DNA from: Pyxicephalus adspersus | Lineage: Eukaryota > Chordata > Amphibia > Anura > Pyxicephalidae | Length of the DNA: 64,000 bases | Assembly (NCBI RefSeq): GCF_032062135.1 | Contig: NC_092864.1 | Span: forward strand, 23,111,493 to 23,175,492 | Reading direction: 5' to 3' | In this document: in pieces, positions 36,151 through 47,900 of the stretch | Numbering within the stretch: the stretch's first letter is position 1 | Layout of the letters: every line of letters starts with the position of its first letter | The notes under the pieces: generated by a model | Seen by the model: the letters and a program-made list of their open reading frames with translations, nothing else | The model's database searches: none | Told to the model about the DNA's origin: nothing | Program-made: the position numbers and the translations under genes

Positions 36151-37019
36151 ATTTTTAGAATTTCCTGACTATTATTGAAAATATTTTGTAATATAAAGTG
36201 AACTGGGGGAAAGTGCTTTACATAATGAATGGCCTGGCAAAGCCATATATTTCATTCCTCAAATGTACAACCTACTGTTCACCAAAATGTAATGTAAGCT
36301 ATATGTGATAATTAACTGAAATTCCCAACATTTAGCATTTTACAAAATGAAATCAGCCATGGCAGCCATAAAATCTCTGTCACTATAAATTTTAAATGTT
36401 AAAAGCGAACCTTAGAAAGTGAACCTTGCTAAAAAGAAGTTGCATTGTCCATCTGAATGAAACTGGGACTGTGTCCAGAATGTTGGAGGTTTTTGGCTAC
36501 TGTATAATGTTTTGCTAAACCTGGACCTAGCTGAAGTATGCTTCTTTTCCTAAGGTTAAGTACACACTTGCAAAGTAATGTGTAAGTGTAAGACATGAGT
36601 ATTAATTAGATCTTACAAAGATCACAGTACTCCCATGACAATGCCTTTATGTACTTTTCCCTGAAAGATATTTCTTTCTTTGTTCAGGCAACATAAGGAT
36701 CAGCATCAAATCACTGCAGTAATATGATGACTCGGCAACACAACTATACAAATCCTGATGCCTGTTCAGTTCTTAGCTCTCTGTTTTCACAAGTGTCTGA
36801 TTTAGTCCATTCTGAAGCCTCTCCCAGCCTTTACTTTTTTAGAATTATATGAGCCTAGACAATATTATTGGTCTGCTGGTAAAGCTAGCATTTAAGGCCA
36901 AATTAATCCTTCAGTTTAAATTATGTATGGATATATACTTTATGACTATATAGATTTCATGAACTACAAAGCCAGACAATAACACTTTAACACCGCACTT
37001 ACTATTGCTTAGCTAAATT
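36151..37019. other. Unrecognised non-coding sequence
   Basis: Spacer between two oppositely oriented L2 fragments. Nothing recognised. Confidence 0.5.
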
Positions 37020-37530
37020 ATTTCTCTATTGTCACATCCTCTCAAGCTTCCAACCCACGCAGCCTCTTCTCTACAATTGACTCCCTCCTAATCCCATCCC
37101 CACATCTGCTACCCCCACAACAACCTTCTCTGCCCAAGACATAGCCACCTACTTTAGAGATAAAATTTACAAAATCAGACATGATATCTCTGCTCACCGA
37201 GCCATCCAACCATATCCACCCTGTCCACCTATAAATCATCACTGGCCTCCGTTAGCCCTGTTACCCTGGATGATGTCTCCTCTCTTCTCTCATCATCTCC
37301 ATCTACTACCTGTATGCTTAATCCAATTCCTTCTGATCTACTCTGTGCCCATTCCTCCACCCTAGCCCCTGTCCTAACCAAACTATTCAACATCTCCCTT
37401 TCTACTGGTAAATACTTCTCTACTTTCAAACATGCCATTATTCTCCCCATCCTGAAGAAACCCTCACTGGACCCCTCCCTACCCTCTAACTACCGTCCTA
37501 TCTCCCTTCTCCCATATGTCTCCATTCCTA
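37020..37530 (+). pseudogene. L2-type LINE ORF2 fragment: linker and start of reverse transcriptase
   Basis: Non-LTR retrotransposon polymerase fragment. Translation across frames gives SNPRSLFSTIDSLL, then FSAQDIATYFRDKIYKIRHD, the linker ahead of the reverse transcriptase in L2/CR1-clade proteins. Next come LNPIPSDLLCAHSSTLAPV and LTKLFNISLSTGKYFSTFKH, then AIILPILKKPSLDP and SNYRPISLLPYVS, the conserved RT blocks 1-2 (K-P..KK...DP....NYRPISLLP). It stops there: the F.DD catalytic block is not present. At least one frame change is needed between the linker and RT pieces. It has no flanking 3' tail, so it is a 5'- and 3'-truncated or deleted copy. Confidence 0.88.
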
Positions 37531-38371
37531 ATGCGCAACTGTCAACCTACAAACCACTAAAAGACATTGCACCCTCTGAATGTCTTTTCAAAACAGTTAA
37601 TAAAGGCACCATATATTGTATTTGTATTTTCTTTCTTATTTAATATAGTCAGCAAAAAAATATACATTTTATTAGGTATTTTTATTGTTTGCCAAGTAAA
37701 TAAGAAATCTTTTACGTGAATGCTCTTTATCAAGCCAGCAAATAGACTAGTGTATTTTCCCTTATTTATCCGATCTATTAAATAATATGATTGATCACAC
37801 AGATCAATAGCTCAAGATGAAATTTACTTTAAAATACATAAAACAATCTTCACATATTCATCCCCTACTTTACCGTTTGTTGACAGATAGCTATGCCTAA
37901 AACAGATGGTCTCTTTGGCTAGCCCATAGGGCCCTGTGAATCTTTTGTTATGTAATAAAAAAAAGCTTTAAAAGATCAATAATAAAGTGACCAGTCACCC
38001 CAATTGTAAATGGTATTTTCATTTCCCTGCATAGGTACAGCTTTAGCTGGAATTTAGAATTTTCAGATGCAACAAAACCCTGCATCTCAGTGATGCAGTT
38101 TCACCTCTTGAGTGTTATGTCACAAGTGTCCCTACAGAGCTTGCTTTCTATAACAAAAATATATACAGACAATAAAGCAGAATGATATAAAACATAATTT
38201 TAAAATTGTATATTAAAATGAAATCATAAACCAATATATTTATCTTTCATGGTTGAATGAGTCAATTATAGAGCTCTCTCTAGTGGACAACCTACAAATC
38301 TCTGTATTTGAATACAGGAACAATAAAATGAAGAATAAAGTATTTTAAAACAACTTTTAACATTTACTATC
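37531..38371. other. Unrecognised AT-rich sequence
   Basis: Nothing recognised. Confidence 0.5.
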
Positions 38372-38912
38372 CATTGCCTGCTTACACGCTATTTATCGAA
38401 CAACAATATTTGTGTCTGTTTTCATTCTAACTTTTTTATTGCAAGATCAAACCTGCCTAGCCTCTCCCTTTTATATTGCAGATTAATCTAGCTGCTTATT
38501 CACTGTTCAGGCTAATAAAAAATATTTGTGGCTATTATTTCTCAGATAATCAGATAACTCTAATTTCTTATTATAAGATAACCACCTGCTTAGTCTCTCC
38601 CTCTAATATTGCGTCCTAATCTAGCTACATATATACTGTTCAGACTATTACAAAAACATTGTTTCTCAGATAATGCTCAATACTCTTGTCATTATGAGAT
38701 AGAACTTGTCTGACATCTCCCTCTTATATTATAGCATAATCTAGCTGCTTATATACTGTTTATTTACTGTTTTATTTATTGTAAAATAACCTGCCAGGAA
38801 CCTATCTGGTTCTTGCTTCCTGTTTTGTGGTGTAATTATTCTGCTTACATTCTGTCCAGCCAAATAAAAACATTTGTGGCTATTATCTCTCTGAGAATCT
38901 ATCTCAACAAAT
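38372..38912. repeat. Decayed tandem repeat, about 100-133-bp monomer
   Basis: Four to five diverged units in direct orientation. The landmark taatctagct occurs at 38484, 38617 and 38737, and a degraded equivalent (attattctgct) near 38835. Each unit carries, in order, ctgcct/acctgct, tctccctcttatatt, taatctagctgcttat, actgttcagg, aaaacatttgtggctattat and ctcagataat. The first unit (from 38372) and last unit (to 38912) are partial. No coding content; a minisatellite or short satellite block. Confidence 0.75.
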
Positions 38913-39424
38913 GTACTCAAAGTAATTAGGATACAGATTTCATATATGGTTTGGTACCAAAATTAATTAAATGGTTTAAAGCCCAAACCTTTTTTTTTTT
39001 TATATAAATAAAACAAATGAAAACTTTAGGCATAGGGATAGATATGATTGATAGAGATAGATTAGGGAAAAAGCAAAAACTATTTTTTAGTTTTTACATC
39101 TGTGTTCCATTCTAAACATTACTTTTCATTTCCTAGTTAGAGAAACTATGTTCAGACTGGCAGTGAGGTTGTGGTGCAGTTGCCACAATTTCTCATGCCA
39201 GAGAACCCGCCTTGGGGAAATGCTACGTGTAGGATCTACCTTCAGTAGCCCCAATGGAATGATTTTGGCGGAGTGAGAACTTCAGTACCACTGCAAATCT
39301 GCAAATGCAGATTTTTTTAAGTGACTTAAACTGTCAGATGCCAGGAGCCACATGGGATCGCTAGATCCTGCTTCCAAATTCTGTCAAAAGTGACCGATAT
39401 TTTTTATAGAGTTTTCACAGAAAC

Positions 39425-39510
39425 AGGTGTTCTTATTGGAAGATTTCTCCTCTATTCCTGTTCAGATGACAATGCAATTTTTGTGATTTTTCCCTCACTT
39501 TCAGCCCCAG
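39425..39510. repeat. Possible relative of the 47.75 kb foldback
   Basis: ttggaagatttctcctctat tcctgttcag and gatttttccctcactttcag resemble the 'gggagatttcccttttgtcc' arms of the hairpin at 47753-47815. The match is short and decayed. Confidence 0.3.
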
Positions 39511-41182
39511 CTAACATTACTCTCCAGAAACAATTCAGAAAACTTTTGAGATACTATGCAAAATGACTCTTTATTCAATTATACAATACTATAAAATACA
39601 ATAAAATCTGACAACAAGCTCCACTTTAACACTGAGTATCTTGATATCCTTTTCTTTGCAGTAAAGCTGATGCACATATAATAATGGGCGTTCAACGCGT
39701 TTCACTATTTTGTATAGTATAGTTAACAATACCAGCGTTTATATCACAGATTACCTAACAAAGAGAACATGTCATCGCCATATGAGGGGAGCCAGGAGAG
39801 GAAAAAAACAAATCCTGTGTGATGTTGTTTCAATCAGAGGTTCAAAGCTTCCCCATACTCCACCAGAGTACAGGCTGTTTTTGCCCATAATTGCAACAGG
39901 AACAACTAAAGAGAGTAATTCTCCTGAGTAGGGACACAGATATAAATTTAACCAAAACTGACAGGGGATGTAACCTCCCTCCCTTTTGCTCCAATCCAGT
40001 AAAATATGGTTAGGATTTAGATGCGCTTCCTCTTTGTTTAATAAAAGTCTATGCATAGATATGCAAAAATCCAGATGTGTCTTGTTGCAGTGATTTATTT
40101 TAAAGGACTATAAGAAGCCAGTAAGTTCCTGTAACCCGCAGCATCTCCCCAGATAGTATGCTTGAGTGGACTGACCATTTAAATAATACACAAGGGAATA
40201 TAACTGTTGAAGCATGCATACTTCCAGATTAACTTTCTGTTCACTGACTGACAAGAACCCTTATCTCAATCATATTAAAACAACAGAACCAAACCAGGGA
40301 GCATAAAAGGAAATGAACTTTGCTAAACCAACTTAATTTTTCTACTTTTGTCTGAAGAAAAAAAATGCCAAATTCCTTTATTTTTAAATAATGAGTCTAA
40401 TGTTTATGATCCCAGGCTGAACTTTTCTGGGTTTGGAAAAAATGTGACTTCACATAAAAGTCTTTTGATTAGAAGATCTGCAGTGGCAGGAGTTTTTCGA
40501 TACAATGATGAAAAGGCCTTTCAGAGCGCAAACTTGAAGAGCGCACAGTATGACACCACCAAAAAGCTGAAGAACTTGGCGGGGTAATGATACTATTAGC
40601 CTTTCTAGTGGCCAAGGTCAGACTGAACAAGTTACTAGAGAAATACCACACTTCATAAAAAAGTGTTATGTGTTAGAACAGTGCCTGTAAAACCAGAGAA
40701 CCTTGACCTTGTTCATTCGTTCACTTTGTCCTTCACTCATCACCGGTCTAGTGCTGAATACTGTCTAAGAGCGAGACGTTCCAAGAATCAGATCCATCAT
40801 TCTACAACTGTAATGAGACTGCGATTTTGGCCCTTCCATCATCACACTAAAAATTAAAGTCCAAAGATACTGAAAGGAAAATCCTGCAATAATCCTTTGC
40901 CCATTTGATATGTTAAAAAGTTGGATTGTATACCCATTATGGGCTTGTCTTTCTCATTTGGTAGCAGACAGTGAAATATACGGATTAATGGAAGGTGCCA
41001 TTTAGCAGCTGTTCGAAAATGTTAGTCTGTCTTTGAGCCATGAAATGTTTCTACTAAATAGCATGTGTTAAAAAAAGATAAGCTTTCCTAAAGCTGCTTT
41101 AGTACCATGTTCAATAATAACTACTAAAAAAACGTCCTTTTCCCGGGTATTTCTTGATTTTATCTGGCTTCACCATGATAAG
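39511..41182. other. Unrecognised non-coding sequence
   Basis: No recognised gene. A 79-codon plus-strand frame at 40348-40587 (ending with an AQYDTTKKLKNLAG-like tail) has more balanced residue use than its neighbours but no domain I know; it is left unassigned. An isolated 'caacgcgtttcac' at about 39695 resembles part of the motif at 56711. Confidence 0.45.
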
Positions 41183-41960
41183 TACAGTCATGTGAAAAAG
41201 AAAATACACTCTACTGAAACTGTTCACTTTCTCAACATACCTAAACGGGTATACATTAAATCCTAATTTAAATATAATTTACAGAAAATTGTAATATACC
41301 TAAACATTTGCCATTTCAATAATGTATATGTATGTAATAATGTAATAATAATATATATGTACTGTTGAGAACGTAAGTACACCCTTGACTTCAAAAGTCA
41401 TTCTGTTCAGTTACCAGAAATTACATCCCAAAGGTATTTTACTTAACTGCCCACCATATTCCTAAATCAATATCTATATTTTGCTACACATCTGTTTTAA
41501 ACCCCCTTACATTTCAAAGTTCCATGACAGCGGTTCAATAGGATTTGAATCAGGACTTGGACAAGACCAGTCCATGACCCTTCATGTTCTACCATTTAGG
41601 CATTTTTTAGAGGATAGATAGACTTGGAAATGTTCTTTGGATGGTCATTGTTTTGAAAGATCAATTTCAAGTTAAATTTTTGAAACCATGCATATTCTAC
41701 CAGTTATTATTAATAAACAGGATTTATATGGCGCCAACACATTACGCAGCGCTATACAATAAATAGGGGTTGGTAATGACAGACAGTGACACAGGAGGAG
41801 AGGACCCTGCCCCGAAGAGCTTGTTGGTATGAAGTACTCCTCAAATGCTGTTGTAGGTTTTGGCCAAACAGTTCTAGCCTTACTGCTTTTTGATTCTTTA
41901 GTCCAGAGTACATTGTTACAGGAGTTTGGCTATATGTCACATGGCAAACTGTGCTAATGT
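41183..41960. mobile_element. Decayed Tc1-like element with an L2 tail inserted
   Basis: Begins 'tacagtcatgtgaaaaagaa aatacac', an end I recognise from Tc1-like transposons. Then 'gttcaataggatttgaatca ggacttggac' and 'ggatggtcattgttttgaaa', and after the L2 insertion 'gaagtactcctcaaatgctg' and 'ttttggccaaacagttctag'. These are minus-strand transposase-derived sequences with many disruptions. The far inverted repeat was not found, so the right boundary is a guess. Confidence 0.6.
41705..41830 (-). mobile_element. L2-type LINE 3' tail, minus orientation
   Basis: ttattaataaacaggattta tatggcgcca, acacattacgcagcgctata caataaatag, then gacagtgacacaggaggaga ggaccctgccccgaagagct. This is the longest L2 3' end in the window and lies inside the decayed Tc1-like element. 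Confidence 0.85.
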
Positions 41961-42049
41961 TCTGTGCTAATCTAGTTGGGTTAACTGGCTTCCCCTCAAG
42001 ATTTGACCTTAGACTGTGTTAATGACATATGATTTTGGTAGGCACAATT

Positions 42050-42137
42050 GATTGTGAGCCCCTTTGAAGGACAATTAGTGAAATGACAATGGACTGTGTA
42101 ATATATTGGCACTATATAAATGCAAGTAAAAATATAA
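42050..42137 (+). mobile_element. L2-type LINE 3' tail
   Basis: gattgtgagcccctttgaag gacaattagtgaaatgacaa, then actgtgtaatatattggcac tatataaatgcaagtaa. It is the same subtype as the tail at 30618-30712. Confidence 0.75.
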
Positions 42138-45100
42138 AATGTTGGAGAAGTGCATAAAACACAGCTGAATTTATATGCAGCCAATACACTTTAAGCCTTA
42201 CTAATCATACTAGAATGTGTTTTTATTGCAGTTGGTTTCCATTTTTTTTAACACCTAATAAATACCAGCAGAGATGTTCTCTCATTTCATGATCAGTCTG
42301 ACATCTATTAAATAAAGAGAATGTGAGGACATCTTTCCCAAATGAGGATACATACTGCTATAAAAACTTGAAACCTGAAGAGAAAGGTGTGAGGAGTTCA
42401 ATCTCTCTATTGACAGTAAATATTACAACACAAAAATAGCCAGGATGATGTGGGGACATCAAGTAAATTCCTATCAAAAGCCAAAAAAATATACACTAAT
42501 CAACACAAACTGTAAAACCACTTGCTTAAAAACGTGTACCTCCCATCTGTTTTACCAAAACAGTGAGGTAAGGGCTTCACAAGATCTCTGAAGGTCTAGA
42601 ATAACAGGAACTGCCCTGCTTCCTGCCTGCTGGCTCGGGCCTCACAACCATCTTGACCTTAAGAAATTGATACTTTCAACTTTTGCAAGGGTAGATACAT
42701 TATATAATGGTCTGATATAAACTATAGGCACATAGGAATGCATGTAAATGTAAAGTAACTAAACGTTTAATCAAATGTTGCATACTTCTGTTAACATATA
42801 GCACTTAAAAAAGTTTTTTTGTATGGAGGAAATAATTCTGTTTAATGCTGTTACATATTTTAAGTAGAAAAGATGAATTAGCAATTGGAAATCCTTATTA
42901 AGCCTATGCAATATACCAATATGTGTGCTAGACCGCATGCAGTCAAAATTCATGTTTTCCTAATGGTCCAGGTCTGAGTGGGTATTGTAAAGTACCATAC
43001 GCTGACAAATGTAGAACTTACTCCTGTTGTAGCAGCAGAAAGTTTTTAACTGTGGCAACTGCTTTGTGGCAATGCAACAATCAGACTTAGTATTTTATAC
43101 TTGTCTAAGGACATGTTTTTTAACATACAGAAAAGAAGAGAGTAGGATATTGGTGCAGGATACACAAAATGGTACACGGGATGGAAATACCCTATGGTGC
43201 CCAAAAATCTAGATGAAGGAATCTTCTATCTCAACAGGCTGCAGACCAGATACCAGTGTCCAATCATCCAAATGACCAGAAAAAAACAGCTATCCAAAAC
43301 ACTCAAATGTGACCAGTAGATAGACCAATAGATGCTTTACATCTAGTACCTTTCTTAACAAAGGGTATCTTTTCACTTTGTCACATAAAAAGCTTCCTCA
43401 TATACTGATACTAGTCAGCAGAAGACCTGGAAAGAAGTCCCATCTTGCAACCACCTTCTTGCTCACTTCTTCTCAAATAAACAATGTAGAATATTAACAC
43501 AAATGCCACATGCTTTAGCAGAGCAAGGACAGGTCAAGACAGGGTAGGCCCCAGGGTCTAAGGCTCTGGCTGGGCTAGGTCCAACCTCCTAGGCTAGTTC
43601 TTTCTCTGAAATGCCATGATTGGACTCCCCCTACAAGAACACCCCCAGATATTTATCATTTGCCATTAATCTACACTACTGTGCAATTTCATCAATGGTT
43701 GAAAAAGCCCTTTTGGCTCAACCTTCTCCCTGGTGGCTGCTTGGTCCAACAGCAGGGAAGAAAAATCAGTCCCTGAGCTTATAGAAAGAGGAAAAGTAAA
43801 TACAGATCTAGCAGACTAACTACAGCATACTACTAGAGAAAAAACTAAGTTTAGAATACTCCTCTACCCGAAAGAGCCTCTACATAATCAAAAATGGCAA
43901 CCACTCGGGTCAATTTATAACAAACAAAAGAGGGGTGTAGATTGATTACGGCAGGCCATAAAAACACAATACAAAAAGTTCACTAAAAAGACTTAAAAGA
44001 ATCTGCTTTTTTAAGAATTTCCGTTAAAAGTAGAGGTATATGTTGCAAATACATGTAAAGCTATATTGCTGTGCCTTAGCCCCTCTGCAAAATGTGGTCG
44101 AAAAGAGCACCTAACTTGTTACATATGTAGCACTTACCCACATATGAGTGATTGCCTGAACCCATGTATAGCAATACGTTCATTGAGAGCATGTATTTCT
44201 TGGAGGAAGAAGAAAATATGGAAAACATGAAAACTAAAGGACCAGAGTAAGCAGAATGTTGCAGCAAGGACTGATACACATGGGACTGCTCAACTCAACA
44301 CTGCATAGTCATTTCTCTGGATGCACCAAAAAAAAAGGCCCGACACAAAGGTTCCAACCATCCCCACTTATTCAACACAAGATACAATGTTCTGGAAGGA
44401 GCTGGACGTAAACTTGAGAAGACAATGAAATTTTATTGCCCTGGAAACTTTATCACTAGTTCATCATTGCTAACCTTGAGGTTTCTATGATGTTGATGAC
44501 ATATATGATGAGTGAATCATGTCTTTATGACACACTACTGTTATAATTCGGTGGTGATTTAACAGGATCTTGGGCAGATTAGTATACCAAAGGGAAGCAC
44601 AGATCATTTGCTTCATTTACAATTTAAATATAGTTATCATATAATCCCTCTTCCATAGCCTCAGTCTGTTTTAGGAAATTTTCAAAATTATTTATTATTT
44701 CAAAACATCTTCATTCATTTTTGGAGCTACAAAGCTTTTGAGTGACTTGGGGCTGCTTACTCATACTAAGGTAAAGACCAATATACATAGTAGCACACAT
44801 TATTGCAATACACCATATATGCAGTGGTATATCCTTCATTTACCTATTGTTTAAGGTAAAATCAAAGTTTTTTTTTTTTCAATACGATCTTCAGCCCTGA
44901 CACTGTGTTCAATGATAAGAATTAATAAACTACTCTGTAATCAGGCCTACTTGCACTGTTACTTTTTTCTTAACCTGTTTATTGACAATACCTTATCATT
45001 TCCCACTGTTAACCATATTTCCGATTTAAACAATAAACAACTAAACCAAATTTCTCTTGTATTACCCAATCCAATTAAGATGAGCAAGTAAGCATTTTAC

Positions 45101-45239
45101 ATGATCAATTTCCAAATGCAGTATATCCCAAAAATCTTTGTAATGTTACAGCAAAGTTATTAACAATTCAATAAGAACAGAGTATTCACTGAGAAATTTT
45201 CCCCTCAACAAACCGTTAAAAAATTGATTTTACTAAGGG
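42138..45239. other. Unrecognised non-coding sequence
   Basis: About 3.1 kb with no identifiable gene or repeat. The stretch 43500-43760 is relatively GC-rich ('aggccccagggtctaaggct', 'tccaacctcctaggctag') but carries no coding motif. Confidence 0.5.
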
Positions 45240-45335
45240 AATGGCAGTAGATGGCGCTGTGTCCTCATGTATAGTGTGTAACAAATTCTTGCATATTACA
45301 TAAGCGCACATCACCATCTACTGGTGGCCAACATA
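45240..45335. repeat. Small foldback with CTCF-like motifs in both arms
   Basis: Left arm aatggcagtagatggcgctg tgtcctcatg; right arm cgcacatcaccatctactgg tggcca. 'agtagatgg' on the left is complementary to 'ccatctact' on the right. A diverged relative is at 26136-26290. No coding capacity. Confidence 0.65.
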
Positions 45336-45711
45336 AATGCATAAAAGTGGAGTGCTACTTAACCAGCATCAGGAGTAGTCATACTAAATAATAGTAATGG
45401 ATGAAGGTGCCTGGCTAGCAGGTTTTTTAATGTTCACTGAGCCTGTTTGCTTTTAATCCAGTGCAGCAAACCTTAGAATGGGCTCTGACATGAACACTTT
45501 CCTAAGGTATGTAGCAGGCAGCATTCTAAATGGCCCATGTTTGTCAGGAGCAATATCATCATTCACAATAGTAAAATCAGTAAAACTGCCAGAAAAAGGT
45601 GAGATTTTGTAAAAGAAAGGAGCCTGGTTTTGGATTTTAAGTAATAGATTGCATACTGAAAATGGCCTAGGACGTAATTATTAATGCCCTTGATAGCAAC
45701 TTTATAAAAAA
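45336..45711. other. Unrecognised non-coding sequence
   Basis: Nothing recognised; it may include decayed 3' sequence of the neighbouring Tc1-like element. Confidence 0.4.
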
Positions 45712-46468
45712 ATGTAAAGAGTATCAATGCAGTGTAATATATAATGTGAAGGCCATTTGAGTACACTGAACTCAACGCTATGTTCTAGAAAATAGCTTGT
45801 GACATGTTGTGTTGTGCTGTTGGAAGGAGTCATCAGAAGATGGGTACACTGTGGTCTTAAAGAAATGACATGGTCAGCAACAAAAGGTTGGGAGGGCTGT
45901 GGCATTTAAACAATGCTCACTTGGTACTAAGGAACCCTAAGTATTCCAATAAAATATCCCCCAACACCAATATACTACCAGCATCAGCCTGAACTGTTGA
46001 TATAAGTTAGCCAGACAGATCCAAGCTTTCATGTTGTTAATGCCAAACTCTGACTCCATCTGACTGTCACAACAGAAATCGAGACTCATCAGACCAAGCA
46101 AAATTTTTCAAGCTATCTTTTGTCCAAATTTGGTGATTCTGTGCGAATTGTAGCCCCAGGTGCCTTTTGTTTTGCTGAAAGAAGTGGAACCTGGTGTAGT
46201 TTCTTGCTGCTGTAGCCCATCTGCTTCAAGCTTCGACATGTTGAGTGTTCTGGGATGTTTTTCTGCAACACTTTGGTTGTAACAAGTTAGTTTTTAAGTT
46301 GACTTCATGGGCACTGACAGATCCTTAAATCATCTTTCTTCCCCATTATGATGCTCTACTTGAACTTTAAAACGTCTTCTTGATAATGTATGCATGCCTA
46401 AATGCAGTTGAGTATAGATATTTGCATTGACATGCAGGTGTACCTAATAAAGTGGCTAGTGTGGGTAT
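45712..46468 (-). pseudogene. Tc1-like transposase remnant with one inverted-repeat end
   Basis: Read on the minus strand it starts at the inverted-repeat end (ccactttattaggtacacct near 46440-46459) and continues with an N-terminal piece followed directly by transposase sequence: LEHSVEFSVLKWP is the conserved segment just before the 'PQSPDLNPIEHLW' block of this Tc1 clade, and 'gactcatcagaccaagcaaa' (46085) matches the WSDES-type catalytic motif in antisense. The middle catalytic segment is eroded: the expected DNAPCH is replaced by a NSTTQHV-like sequence. A large part of the DNA-binding region between about 46290 and 46330 is deleted, and the sequence after LKWP is unrelated, so both ends of the gene are damaged. 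The opposite inverted repeat is missing. Confidence 0.8.
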
Positions 46469-47456
46469 ATACAGTAGCTGTAAATCACAATTTAAAACAC
46501 AGAATTAGATATTAATGATTAGAAGAATAAAGTTTATAAATAAAATGAAACAAGTTTTTTCAATAGTCTGTAAAGCAATGTTGATTTAAGGAAGTAATCA
46601 AAAATACATTTGGACCAAAACAAAATATTGTTATACTATGTTTTTTTTCCCTTTGTTTTGTTTAACGGATTTAGCAAACGTCAATGACTCATTCAGCGTC
46701 TTTACTGGTAAGATACTTACACATAGTGTAACAGCACACACGTCCCTTTAAAACCACCAGGAAAAGTTCATCCTAGGCTAGGCATTGCATGACAGTAATA
46801 CTGAGATTGTTTGTGGGTTATAGGAAGGAATTCTTCACTTCTGCAGCTGTCTGTATGAAATTTTCTTGTGCTAATTTACTTTGCTGGGGAAATTACAATT
46901 ATTAAAACCCAGAAGGTCATGCTGGAGTTGTGGTTGGAAGCCAGTCAAATATGCTTCAGGTTTGAAACTATTTAGTGGTTTATCCAAGTTGTGATTTCAT
47001 AACAAAGGTATGGTTAATTTCACACTCCAGATAACATTTTCCTCGGAAAGCAGCTAGGCATGTTGATAGAGAAAGTAGTAAAAGGTCACACAAGCTGCAG
47101 AAACATTGAGAGATATTAATCCATCAGAGCTGGAGTGTAGATACTAGATGATAATCACTTTATAAATGTGCTTATCTTTTCTCTGTGTAATCCCTTTTAT
47201 ACAGTTTTTGCTAGGGATCACACCAGTAATTTGCAAACAATGATCTAAAATGAGACTGCTACTGATGTATCCATACACTTGTAGCAAAAATCAACAAACA
47301 TGTGTGAAGATTTAAAAAAATGTAGTAAAAATATATTCATAAAATTTAAAAACACATATGAAGAGTAGTTAGGTAGTGATTATGGAAATAGGAGGCAAAA
47401 CTGTAAAAGGTAAAAGGCAGATGTAAAACAGGCAACTAAATACATCACAGGGAAAG
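46469..47456. other. Unrecognised non-coding sequence
   Basis: Nothing recognised. Confidence 0.5.
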
Positions 47457-47491
47457 ATAGTATATCTATATATATATATGTAAAAAAAAAA

Positions 47492-47520
<29 letters not shown>
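47457..47520. repeat. (TA)n microsatellite, interrupted
   Basis: Two TA tracts separated by 'gtaaaaaaaaaa' and ending in tacacatata. Confidence 0.9.
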
Positions 47521-47523
<3 letters not shown>

Positions 47524-47582
47524 TGTATTCATTTATAATCTATTTTATTTGGGAAGAAGCTGTGAGAGGGTAGTGACCCTGT

Positions 47583-47640
47583 ACCCAACTTTTCAGTAAT
47601 CACCCAAAAACAGCCAGGTGATCACTGAAAATTGTTGGGT
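47583..47640. repeat. Hairpin, MITE-like
   Basis: acccaacttttcagtaatca cc pairs with ggtgatcactgaaaattgtt gggt with few mismatches around a 'caaaaacagcca' loop. Confidence 0.65.
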
Positions 47641-47752
47641 AGTGCACCCGGCAAAATGTGGCCTGGGAGAACATTACATATGTATATTGAGACTAGTTAG
47701 AGTAGAGTAGAGAATGATTAAATTCAAATCATTTTTTTCTGTCTTGTATCCC

Positions 47753-47815
47753 TTTTGGGAGATTTCCCTTTTGTCCAGAAGGTCCAGTAGGAAGCAAAGG
47801 GAAATCTCTCCAAAA
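47753..47815. repeat. Foldback core of a frog-type MITE
   Basis: ttttgggagatttccctttt gtcc at 47753-47776 is complementary, with a few mismatches, to ggaagcaaagggaaatctct ccaaaa at 47790-47815. Flanking 'gtaaattcccacttagttgt' and 'ttccatggaagagtttccc' may extend the element to about 47900. Confidence 0.65.
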
Positions 47816-47900
47816 TAATGGTAAATTCCCACTTAGTTGTCACCAGAACACATATTTCCATGGAAGAGTTTCCCTTACCAATTGTTCTGTAATATGTAGT

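Noticed and set aside
40348..40587. 79-codon plus frame with fairly balanced residue use
   Set aside because: No domain recognised, no convincing splice sites at the edges, and no second copy. Kept as a note only.
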